A model generated the notes under the pieces. It made no database searches and was not told the origin of the DNA. It was given only the letters and a program-made list of their open reading frames with translations. From the NCBI GenBank assembly GCA_019914945.1, contig CM034101.1, positions 1,313,188 through 1,377,187 on the forward strand: a stretch of 64,000 nt of DNA, given 5' to 3'. The DNA is from Typha latifolia. Lineage: Eukaryota > Streptophyta > Magnoliopsida > Poales > Typhaceae. Below are positions 10,831-21,445 of this stretch, piece after piece; the stretch's first letter is position 1; each line of letters opens with the position of its first letter. The position numbers and the translations under genes are program-made.

Positions 10831-13800
10831 CTATATTTCTTCGTTCTTCACTGGCGCCCATGCAGAACGCTGTGCAGAGTCTTTCCTGTAACGAGTTACA
10901 AGCCCAAGTGCATAACCAATTGAGAGTGCAGAAAACAGAAGGCTTGCTCCTTTAACATACCAAGAGGATACAGGCAATACAGACTGGACAACAGCCTCGC
11001 CACCACCAGTGTTCTGAACTTGACCAGACAAAATCTCAACCATGTCATGAATTTCCCCGTCATGATTCCCGATATAGGTAAGTGTCAGTTTCTCCCTTGT
11101 TGCGACAAGCTTTGTGTACCCGAACTCACCCGCTCGGTACATTGACCTTTCAGGTTGAGGGAAGATAGGGACGTCTCTGTGGTCTGGCCTTGGTTCCCAG
11201 ACGGGTTGCCAATCTTGACCTCCCATTCCAATCACCACATGCACAGGTGCAGCCCCAGATCCGATGCTGGAGGCCATGTCCACACAGCTGAAATTTTTCA
11301 CAGGGCAGAATCTCTCATACCTATGAACATGTCCCCATAGGGCAAGTGTTACATTGTTCTGCACAAAAAGTGGTTCCAGATGCGCGAGCATTCTTTCTCT
11401 CAGTGGAGCATCCCTTGTTTCATCACTAGTTGTGTACATAGGCCGGTGGCCTTGGACAACAATGAATGGTGTTTTACTTCTATTAACACTCTCGAGATCA
11501 GCTTTAATGAAGTTGTACTGATTGCTTCCTTGGAGGAAGTTGGTTTCAGTTGATATGTACAGGAAATGCACGACGCCAGCATCAAAGGAATAATAAAGGT
11601 TCCGAGTGTCTGGAGATCCTGTTCTTGTTAGTAGAGAAGAGTTTCCAGGCATTCTGAATCTGAGGCTGTAGGGTATCCCGCATTCACCTCCACCATCAGT
11701 TCTATAGACAGTAAGTGCCCATTCTGGTCTCCAAGGTTGTAATGGCCAGTCATACTCATGGTTTCCTATGCAGACATGATATGGTATACTGGAAGCAATG
11801 GGCTCTATCTGATTGAAGAACTCATCCCATATCCACGCGTAGCCCCTTGCGTAGCTGATGTCGCCAATATGGGAAATAAATGCAGGCTTATCTCCAAGGG
11901 CTTCAATGTCGCGAAGGATCCACTTCACGGTTGACTTGCTCTCCTCTTGTATGCGGTAGAATGTTGCATATGGAACATAAGTGCCCATGTCCCCAAACAA
12001 AAATGCAATTGTCTCATTTGAGTCACTGTCACGTGATATAAAGCTCTGCGTTGCACTCCAGCCTCCTGAATCACTACCAACCTGTCAATGGAATTTCAAC
12101 AAATTAATTCCTCTGTATTCAAGAAAAAAAGAAATGCTATTATGCTAGTAAACAATCAGCAGTCATTATCACATGGAACATCACAATACAACAAAGTAAT
12201 TACTGAATACATACCACTAGGAGGTAAGATCTAAATTACAAGGAGCAATAGTCTTTTATTCGGGAACAATAAGAATGAGACAGCAAGCACATGATACAAA
12301 AAGCCAGAACAAGGAATCAAGCGATAGCATTGTGTAATGAATAATAACGAAACAAAAGCATAGTCACAATATTCTCCAGCTTATTGACAACTAGACGAGT
12401 CTTTACAACAATATAAACTTTGATAAACATAACCTAAAAACATAATGCAGAAACAACCTGTAAATCCAGCTAATTTGCTATCTTAAGCTCATCCACAATA
12501 GATTAGCACTTGGATACCACATATGTACCTCAGAACAAAAGCTAAACTAAGTACTGCAGATGACATATTTATGTTAAAGGAATGGAAATAGCGTAGTGTG
12601 CATCTAATGCCACAGTAGATGTCTATGATGCACTCTGTTGCTGCAAAGTATCCTCTCATTGTATGAAAGATACGCAAAGATCATAACCCGACTGAATGCA
12701 ACACTAATAACTCACATCACTGAGAACAGCAACAAATAAGATACTCAATCAAGCAGTAAAAGATGTTACATACGTAAAAAATGTTTGCACAGATATGCAG
12801 AAGCACATATTATGTAAACAATGAAGTCTGTAAAACAGGCAACTGAAGCTAACATACATCTCGTAAAGTTTTGTTTCAAAGAAAGAAAGCAAGTGAGCAG
12901 AACCAACTAGAATATTATGAGAAAAAATTCTGGATATGTGCTCCAAATAAACAAGAGATGATAGAGGTGACTCTATGTCCGCAACTAAGTATCCTACAAA
13001 TAATTTAGATATGCTAATAAGGACCATTTACTGTAACTTGAATTCTTATGCCTCCTCCTCACCAGGGTATAACATTTCAAGTCTCAAGAAGATTTCTGCA
13101 TCACTAAAACAAAGTACGCGCATCTATTGATCCAGTTACGAAAACAATCCGATAATAAGACAAGTGAGTCCATGATATGTATCATCCAGAGAATGCCACA
13201 AATAATATCAATTTCAATCATTTAATCGCCTAGAATTATTTCCGTCCCTACAGAACAATTGATAGTACCAAAACAAAGTCCCAAACTTACCGTGTAATAA
13301 TACCTCTGCCCCTTCTCCAAATTCTTCATCACTCCATCATGAATAAACCCTGGATCTCTCCACCCTATGCTCGCATTCGCTGGATAATCGCACATATCCT
13401 TCCTCTCGTACCTGCTCACATCCGTACCGGCCATCTTATCCAACCTCCCCTTATCCAACCCGTAGCTCACGAAGCTCTCCTCCCCATCTGCAGTCACAAA
13501 CATCACCCGCATCTCGTCGTCGTGATCTGTGAACGCCAGATGTATCTGATCGGGTCCCGCCGCCTTCTCGAACCCGACCGGACCCGACTCGGCAAGCCTG
13601 TGCTCGGTCGCAGGGAGCGGGTTGCCGTCGTGGTCGAGGCGGAGGTAGCTGACCTCGTCGCGAGTCCAGCGGAAGATTCGAAAGACGTAGTCGGATCGGA
13701 GGTTGACGAGGGGGAGGGAGATGGATCCGGACCCGGATCTCCAAGTTCGGGAGGAGTTGAGGAAGACGTACCCGAGGAACTCGTCGTCGGGGAGTTCGCG

Positions 13801-13985
13801 GGGGAGTAGATGCCGAGCCAGTCGAGGTCGGAGGGGGAGGAGACACCCGACCATCGGATGTGGATCGTGTGATTAGATTTGGTTAGGGTTTTGGGGGAGA
13901 CAGTGAGGGAGGCGGAGAAGGTGAGAGAGGGGGAGGAGAGGAGGAAGAGGAGGAAGAAGAGAAGGGGGGTTTCGGGGGTAGTCAT
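10831..13985 (-). CDS. Purple acid phosphatase, PAP2/PAP9-like, with first-exon frameshift
   Basis: Two exons on the minus strand, 13985-13291 and 12081-10831, would encode about 648 residues if one base were present in a short G-run (plus-strand 13800-13804). As written, the frame opened by ATG 13985 leaves the family sequence after WLGIYSP and stops early, while the rest ([13 protein letters not shown] onward) is in another frame. A signal-like N-terminus and a fibronectin-like domain precede the metallophosphatase domain, which keeps all five ligand motifs: [27 protein letters not shown] and GHVHRYER. A hydrophobic segment near the C-terminus ([20 protein letters not shown]) precedes basic residues. 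Arabidopsis PAP2 uses such a tail to anchor in plastid and mitochondrial outer membranes; location here is inferred. The frameshift may be a sequencing error or a real null allele. Confidence 0.88.
13800..13804 (-). other. Frameshift site in PAP exon 1 (G5 run)
   Basis: Before this run the minus-strand frame reads [11 protein letters not shown]; after it, the family sequence ([14 protein letters not shown]) is in the frame one base away. A sixth G would make both halves continuous. No splice sites nearby could bridge the shift. Confidence 0.85.
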
Positions 13986-14150
13986 TGGGGTAGTTTTGGA
14001 TAAGGGAAAGGTGAAGAAGGGAGGTATACAGGCGTATAATTTTATATTCGTATAGTGGTGGGAAAATTGGCGTACGAATAGAATAGAGGGTTACGTAATG
14101 AAACGAAAGACGTTGCTTTATCATATTCATGTAACCAAGAGGAGAGATAT

Positions 14151-14226
14151 TTGGATTTGGATTTGGATTTGGATTTGGATTTGGATTTGAATTTGAATTT
14201 AATAGATTTAGATTTAGATTTAGATT
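14151..14226. repeat. Hexanucleotide array upstream of PAP gene
   Basis: About a dozen units of TTTGGA and the variants TTTGAA and TTTAGA lie some 170 bases upstream of the PAP start codon. The unit differs from the plant telomere repeat TTTAGGG. It would lie in the promoter or leader of the PAP gene. Confidence 0.9.
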
Positions 14227-14983
14227 ATGAGTCCTGAGCTTAGGAATAAAGTCCGACATGGAGTGATAGAGAGTGGATAACTGGGAACTGGGAAGTAATA
14301 ACTTGGAAGCAAGCATCTTTACTGACTCTTTTATTTAGGACAATTTAATATGTTTCGATGATATTTGCACCTCCGAAATTGCGCCGAGAGTGCCTCCCCC
14401 GTGGCCAATGAGAAAGCCACGCCGTATTGGTCGCAGACACCATCCTATCAAACGGCACCACGTATGAGCTGCCGAGACACGTGTCCAGAAGAAGAAGAAG
14501 AAGGGACACCAATCTGATACTAAGACCAATGATTAGCAGGCTCGTTTATGCCTAATTAAAGTGCCCAAAAGATCTTTGGGCACACTCGAGGACTGGAAGG
14601 GAGTTTTTGATCAAAATAGTTCTTTTATAAACTTAAATACCTAAATAGCCTTTTTCAGAGTCTTTTCTACATAACTGTCGCTATTTTCTTTTCTTCTTCT
14701 TTTTTTTTGTTTTTTTGATAGAAGTGAGTAGGCCTAGTTTTATTTGGCATTGAATTGATTCACCTCTGCGGCAGTAGTTTGGTCTAAGATGTTTGGTCTG
14801 AGATGTTGAGGTCACCTCATGCATGCTAGGAGCATCCCGGAGGAGGGAAGGAACAGACCACCAATCGACCGAGCCAAATTTGAGAGAGCTGACTTATGGT
14901 TAGGTTCAGCTTAAAATTAATTTCAAGTCTTATGTTTATTCAATCTTAGCTCATCTTAACTCAAGTCGAGCCTCTGATGAGCT
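14227..14983. other. Upstream region of PAP gene; no gene recognised
   Basis: Likely PAP promoter on the right of the repeat (14230-14560), followed by AT-rich DNA with T-runs near 14690. Nothing coding is supported. Confidence 0.4.
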
Positions 14984-15300
14984 CTAGCTGAGTCCAAGTC
15001 TTAAACAAACTCTCGCGGTAGAGGAGCCAGCTAAATCTAGATGAGGAGGGTGACGCTGCACCAAGAGGGTTGTTGCTGAGGTAGCGAGAGTACCAAGCGA
15101 GGGCAAGCTAGGTCTTGAGGAGGAAGAGCTTGTCGACGTCAAGGGAGCCGGTGTTGGAGCTGCGGTGATCATGGAAGTACATCGAGGTGAAATAAGTGAC
15201 GATGAAAGTGGAGTAGAGGATGAAACTGACGAGGTCACAGAGAAAGGAGTTAGGAGTTAGGGAAGGCGTGGTGGTTGCACCGATGGACGATGACCTAGAC
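14984..15300 (-). pseudogene. Unidentified coding relic with internal stop
   Basis: Compared with its AT-rich surroundings this stretch is GC-richer. On the minus strand from about 15240 it reads DLVSFILYSTFIVTYFTSMY, then SSNTGSLDVDKLFLLKT, a TAG, and LALAWYSRYLSNNPLG. The hydrophobic pattern resembles part of a membrane protein. The stop falls where a Trp codon would differ by one base. I do not recognise the family. Confidence 0.4.
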
Positions 15301-15787
15301 GGTAGCCAAGATATACCTTTTTTCTAAATACCTTTTTTTCTTGAAGTTTAGATTGTTGAATATTTATTACTTATTGTTTTCTAAAAAATAATTAAAACTA
15401 TATTTTCTTGCATTATGACATTGGATAACATTAGATAAAAATTATTTTGAATAATTTAATAGTGATTAGTTTGATTTAAGTATCGAAATGCTATTTTTTT
15501 TTAAAAAAGTTAAATTAATTATTTTAGTGGTAATTATAATATTTTGAAGAATGCAGCGGCTATTATGATATTATAAAAGTCTTTAGTGGCAATTATGTAA
15601 AAGCCCTTTGTTTTTAATTTAGTCACGTCGACTGCCAAATACTCTTCATGGGTCTCTTGCCATTACGTGTAAAGCTCACCACCCCCCAACAGCACTCCTC
15701 TTTCTCTTCCACCTTCCCCCCCTCATAGGTGATGAGAGAGATCTCTAATAAACGACTACTCTCTTTTTAAATGATCTCAAGTCAACC
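15301..15787. other. AT-rich spacer and CLE promoter
   Basis: Strongly AT-rich to about 15620, then a C-rich stretch near 15680-15725 that is probably the proximal promoter or leader of the CLE gene. No TATA box is clear. Confidence 0.4.
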
Positions 15788-16120
15788 ATGAACAGATCTT
15801 CCACCACCTCCACTATGTTGGCTCTCTTCATGGCGACCACCATCCTCCTTCCTTGCTCGATCTCAGGTGCTCGACTCTTGCAGACGTCGTCTTCGGAGCA
15901 AGTCAACGACCATCAGGTTCATCACCATCACCATCACCATCACAACCACCAACTCCATCACTTCAGAGTGAGTTCTTCGCCCTCCTGGTTCACGCGATAC
16001 CCAGTGCTACCGTCGCCGCCGCCGCCGCCGCCGCCACCGCCGTATCAAGATGAGATCGACCCGAGATACGGCGTCGAGAAGCGATTAGTCCCGACCGGAC
16101 CCAACCCACTTCACAATTGA
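15788..16120 (+). CDS. CLE peptide hormone precursor
   Basis: Single-exon 110-residue precursor. Residues 1-27 form a signal peptide (hydrophobic MLALFMATTILLPC). The variable region has an unusual His run (residues 45-52 and more nearby) and a Pro run (77-85). The last 12 residues, RLVPTGPNPLHN (99-110), are a complete CLE motif, preceded by DEIDPRYGVEK as in the CLE9-CLE13 group of Arabidopsis. The motif has Pro at positions 4 and 7, usually hydroxylated, and ends in His-Asn. It differs from the Arabidopsis CLE9/10 peptide by Thr for Ser at position 5. The mature dodecapeptide would be secreted and perceived by leucine-rich-repeat receptor kinases, controlling meristem, stomatal or vascular cell fate; the exact role is not readable from sequence. 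Confidence 0.95.
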   Translation: MNRSSTTSTMLALFMATTILLPCSISGARLLQTSSSEQVNDHQVHHHHHHHHNHQLHHFRVSSSPSWFTRYPVLPSPPPPPPPPPYQDEIDPRYGVEKRLVPTGPNPLHN

Positions 16121-16888
16121 ACAGGGCCATGCTCCTGTTCTTGAATATATTAATCTGCACTACATCCTTTAATTGTTTCTATTTTGGCTTCCTTTTTTTT
16201 CCCACCTCTTGATGTGGTTACTTTGTTACTAGACATAGTGTACTAGTGCATTATAGCAGTTATAGTAAATGAAAAGGATCTATAGTTGAGGATTTGTGCT
16301 TCACTTTTAAGAATTTTGATGGGATAATTACAGATCTAGACCGTATGAGTTATTGTTTATTTTTGTAGATGCTCTTTCATTTATATTTTTCTAGACACAT
16401 TGCCTTGCTTAGCAGTGTAAAACTTTCGAAATGTTGTTCGGCTAGTTGTCCAATTAATTTTATTAAAAAATATTATATGACTATAACTCGGTCAATTTTA
16501 GGCACACTAAAAACCATAGAAGTCTGTACGAAAAAAATAATAGTACAAGGGTATTTATCTAGTTATTTGATTTCTTTGTCCTTTTTGTTTTTTTTTTCAA
16601 ATCTCGAGTTGTTGAACTTCATTTGAATCTTGAGAAGCTTATGGGTTCATTAAATTGGAGCATTTATGAGTATCTCGCTTACTCTTGTGAACAAAGAGGT
16701 GGCAATTAATGCGAGCAAATGAAACTCGGGACCAATTCACTTCAAGGAATACTGTGATCGTATTCATTTGAAAGAGAGAACAAATAAGATGTATTTGTTT
16801 ACATTACCAAGCTCTTATAGACATCTATATTTGGCATTACAAATCATCTATCTCAGACAACAGAAAGGCCCAGCTGAAGTATTTACAG
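16121..16888. other. Spacer between convergent CLE and heparanase genes
   Basis: 3' UTRs of two genes that converge here. AT-rich; no open frame with recognisable content. Confidence 0.5.
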
Positions 16889-19800
16889 TTACAGACCACA
16901 AGCTGGAGCCTCAAAATTAGGGAAGACCACAAATGCGATGGACAATGGAGCAATATTAATAGGAGAGTCGACTGCGACAAGTTTTGGGTCCAAAGGAGGA
17001 ATGTCTCCATCTTCAGTAAGCTCCAGAGGAGTCCCATTCAGTAACATGGTTCTGCTTAGATGGTTCCCATCTTTTCCCGTTAGATGATATTCTTCTCTTT
17101 TCTCTGATCCATCTGATGTGTTGCTGCCGATCCAAGAAACCGTCCGTTTAAGGCCATGCAGGAAAGAGCTATCCCTTTTTATGCCGCCATCCTCTGCAAG
17201 ATCAGCATTAATGTCGTTGCGGACTGTCACGGTGAACCCAGTAGATCTGTTCAGGTTGATCAGGAGAAGCGAAACACCATCCTACATAGAAAAAGTTTAG
17301 AAGATGCATCAGATATAGCTTTTCTAGTGATTTACAGAGCCAAGAAGAGTTTATGTCTAGTGTCTACCACTGATTGCAGAAAAATTAGTCAGGATGGAAA
17401 TGGTTACTTTTTCAATACTATTAACATTTATATTAGGATAAAATTTTGTAGTACCAATAATAAGTCGTTAGTCATACATCTATATTTGATTGTATTTTAG
17501 TCAGCTGATTGATAGTTTGGAATTTGGATAACAAAACCCAGATTCAGAGGCAGCAAGACAAGCATTGGATTTTAAGTTTCTTCTTTGTTATGAAACTATT
17601 AATTGTTGGATCTTCACGTACATATTCACTTCTTTCAGATATGTAAGATAATCTTCCAAAATCATCTCAATTGAAGTATGAAAGCAGGAATCAATATAAA
17701 TGATCATAAACATTTGGAGAAACCTCTATTAAAATTTTTTTTTCGGGGAAACCTCTGTATTAAGTATAACATAACAAGCGATTTTGAAAGGAAATTTGCA
17801 ATATTCTGAGAAATAATTATACCTTTTGCTTTCTGCAATGGGCATAAGCACGTAAATATGGGGAGCCGCTGAGATCAACGGAAAGAACTCCTTTCCCCAT
17901 AAGCCGATGCCATAGCAATGCACTGGCAAGAATAAAAGGATTGGCAGATTTGAGGTTGAAGCATGAAATTGGAGCAATATAAATCTTATCAGTACACATG
18001 CTTTAAATAGTCTTGCCTGTAGTAATCGGGATTGGGTATGAAAGTTGTGGTGTCAAGAAGACCATAATTCCCACCAATCAGAGTCTGTCTACAGTAAGCC
18101 TTGGTATTATATTTAGACGCCAGCCCTAATTGATCTAGGTACCTATTAATATTAATGAGCTTGTAATCGCATCACATTTTATAAAGGGCACTGTTCCAGC
18201 ACATCATATGCTGCAGTAAGCGGAACTGCAGACAAAGAGGATGAAGAATTACCAGAAGCTATTCAAGAAAGTGTTTGACACTTGACGACTACCACTGTTA
18301 TATGCACCACCAGCTTCACCAACCCAAGCAGAAGCCCATGGCCCATGTCTTTGTATGGTAAGTTGGAGATCTCTGAATGTATCAGTTACCCGACTTAAAT
18401 ATTGTGGATCCAAGATCTTATTTTGAATATGAGGATCATCACCTGAATAGAACATCAAAACAATCATCATGCACCCTGTAGATTCACATCTCCAAAGATA
18501 AGAACATTCCTAATCAACCTTTTGTGTGACTAACATTTGAAAAATACATCCTACAAATGGTCTATAGGAAATCTGGTACTCAAAAGCATGCAATGGTATC
18601 TGCAACCTAGTATGTGGGGGCAGACCAGAGTATTGATCTTTGTTGAATTACAGTTTGTGATGATTGTATCATATTTATGTATCTAACAGGAAATCTGAAT
18701 ATGGCAAAGTTTATATCCAAGCACAGTGAACATGTAATATTCTTAACTAATAACAAGGAATGATGGCAATAAACTACAAATTTATGTATATTCACATATA
18801 TAGACACTCACCTCCACCAAGATTGTATATATGATGTGTCATTACATTGAGAACACCAGGCCCAGAGGCCTGAAGAAGCTGAGCATACCATTGCTGATCA
18901 AAGAACCCTCCAGGAGCCACTACCAATGGTTTCTTGTCTGAATTTGTGTATAACTCATTGAGGATGCCTTTGAGGGTAATAAGATCCTTCCCGTACTGTT
19001 CAGCTCCAACACTTGCACCAATTCCATGCCCACTCAACTCATTTCCTGATACATGAAGAGGAATAGTTCTGAAAATCAGGAAATATGACATTTTTTATTG
19101 GAAAGAATGACTTGAGTCAAAAACAGGCATTACCAAATTCCCACGAATCAACATGATAGTTCTTTGAGATGGTGTATTCTATGAAGTCACGAGCGTTACT
19201 TGAATTCCAGGCACCTGACCAGACTCCCTTGCGTACATTTTGCCTCCCATAAAGTGCATTAAGACCAAAAGTAACAACTGCTCTGCAATCACAAAACTAG
19301 CCAAGAGTCAGAGCAGTTCCCATGTTGCAAAGAATCATTTTGAATGGTCGAGTTCTTTGTCATGTTAGCTTACACAACAGAGTAGAGATTATTAGTAGAT
19401 ACATAAGTTATATGTTCTGATAACAAGAAACCTGAACAGTGCCAGAGCTACTATCAAATATATTGATAGCATCAGATGTCAACTAGTAGAATAACAGTTT
19501 CCAGTACTTCAATAACTTTCAAGTACTTATACATGAGCGATAGAATCGTTAGATTACCAGGACTGTGAAGTCAATGATTCAATTTCACAAGCAATTGACT
19601 GGACCATGACTATATATTAATCTGATATAACTATAGCCTAAACTACAATCAAGTTGCAAAATTTTTGTTTTAGAAGATAAAGAAAAAATATAAACTGAAA
19701 TAAATGTCTGCTAGTCCACATATAATCAATTTTCCTTATAGATACACTAGTGGCTTGCCCACTGAAGAACTCATTTCCTGATGCATCCATATTTTCTTCT

Positions 19801-20801
19801 TCAATTGAAAAAAAAAATATTAATAGAGATAATCTTTGCTAAGGAGCAATATCTTCTTGTTCATGGGACGTGTCTATATATATTTTATGGATGTTTCACT
19901 GGGAGCTGATACTTCAACTGATCAAGCATCCTTACAAGTGTGCAAAAAGAAACAGCCAAAAGGAATAAATAAGGATATTCCGAGTTAGCCTACCCTGTCT
20001 TCTGGAATAAATAGTTAAGCTCATCCCATCTTTCCATGGGTAGACATCCCTTGGAGAATCCAAACAACCCACCAGCCTTTTTTGAAAAGGGAATACATGG
20101 ATCTCCTAAATTTGGCATGCCATACACAACTTGGTCTTGCAAAGAGCCTCCCACTCTTATCCGTAGGGGACTGAAGGCTGCAAATTATAATAAACCAAAA
20201 AAATTAGAGAGTAGTTTTCACATATAGAAGGCAGTAAAAATTTGATGTAGAAGATGGAGATGGTAACAATTCCTATAAATGAGCCAGATATCTGTTCTTA
20301 CAAGTCAAACAATTGAGCTACTTTGGGGTGTTGGCATTTAATTCAGTTGGCCCAGAGCATCATCACCAAAATTATTGGAAGGACACATACTAAAACTTAA
20401 GGCTTTAAGTATCATGATGATAAAAAAAAATTAATCAGATGAATGGAAAGTAACCACTCACCTTGGATGGCGTTAGCTAGGAAAGGATGAGTTAAGTCCT
20501 GATGAATGAAGCAAAGAGAGAACACCAATTTTAGGAAATAGTTGGTCACATTCTTACAGAGTGCACAAATAGTAACATTCTGGGAACTCACCAAATTTAG
20601 AACAGAAGACTCTCTCCATGGGCACTGATTGTAGTTACACTTCTCAGGAGGCCACCAATCAATAGTGGCGCACACAAAATTATCATTGGTTTCAGCCATT
20701 GTGGCAGATCCTTTTATAATAATAGTTGCATCGGCGGAATCCTGAGACAAGATACCAGGAAACATACAAAGAAGAAGACACAACAAAAGCTGCAACCCCA
20801 T
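16889..20801 (-). CDS. Heparanase-like protein, GH79 endo-beta-glucuronidase
   Basis: Nine exons on the minus strand (20801-20592, 20498-20462, 20177-19994, 19282-19134, 19045-18812, 18442-18253, 18142-18017, 17922-17823, 17281-16889) give 540 residues in one continuous frame. A signal peptide (about 1-20) is followed by FVCATIDWWPPEKCNY, LRIRVGGSLQDQVVYG and FGLNALYGR, all typical of plant heparanase-like proteins. The acid/base Glu is E196 in GNELSGHGIGASVG and the nucleophile is E314 in WVGEAGGAYNSG. The C-terminal beta-sandwich (EEYHLTGKDGN, SRTMLLNG, INIAPLSIAFVVF) is complete. Length fits the family. The enzyme is probably secreted and acts on glucuronic-acid-containing glycans such as arabinogalactan side chains. 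The intron after exon 7 starts with GC instead of GT. Confidence 0.95.
18015..18020 (-). other. GC-type 5' splice site (heparanase intron 7)
   Basis: Exon 7 ends TACTACAG and the intron begins GCAAGA on the minus strand; exon 8 begins after TTGCCAG at 17922. The join restores YYSALLWHRLMG, the conserved family sequence, so a GC-AG intron is the simplest reading. Confidence 0.8.
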
Positions 20802-21445
20802 GCCTGTAGTCCTTCTATTTGGAACTATTCCTCAAGAATCTATAGCAACATAAAAGATAAAACAATAACTTAGAAGAAGATTGAAACAACAAAAATGATG
20901 CAACTTTTGCAATTCTATGAATGAGTATTGCTTAGAATCTTTTTCTTCAAGAGTTGAGAAATGACAGGAGGAGAGAATATTTCAAGAGTGCGTCTTAAGT
21001 CAAGAAATCCCCACAATTAAAAGCATGGGTCTTCCATATCTTTGCTTTGAAGCCAAATCAAAGAGTGCGGAGACCGCCTAAAATTCCGTGAGAACCAAAA
21101 TTAGATAGAAATCTTCACAGAATTAAAACCATCAACGTTTGCAAGGAAAGAATCGAAGTAGCAGAAGGAAAGCCCAGCTAAATCCAAACCTCCAATTGCC
21201 TGAAGAACTCAAAACTATTTGTTTCCCGAGATTGCAGCAGTGCATAGAGGAGCTCACGCAAGAAAAACCAGCGGTTTCACGCCAAAAGAAGCAATCTTTC
21301 CCCTCTACCTCTGCCTTTTTCCTCTCCCTCTCACTACCCACCAGGAGAGAATCGACCCGGGAGTAATGGGTCGGAGCAAATTTAGTCCACCGAGATCGAG
21401 ATTTGGCAAATCCAGCTGCCCTTAAAGCTTTCTTTCCCTGGCCCA
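20802..21445 (-). other. 5' leader and promoter of heparanase-like gene
   Basis: Minus-strand DNA upstream of ATG 20801. The pyrimidine-rich part at 21130-21430 may be a first non-coding exon; open frames here have no family resemblance. Confidence 0.35.

Noticed and set aside
14151..14226. Possible interstitial telomere repeat
   Set aside because: The unit is TTTGGA, not TTTAGGG.
13873..14316. Minus-strand open frame with repeated Asn-Pro and Asn-Leu
   Set aside because: It is only the translation of the hexanucleotide array.
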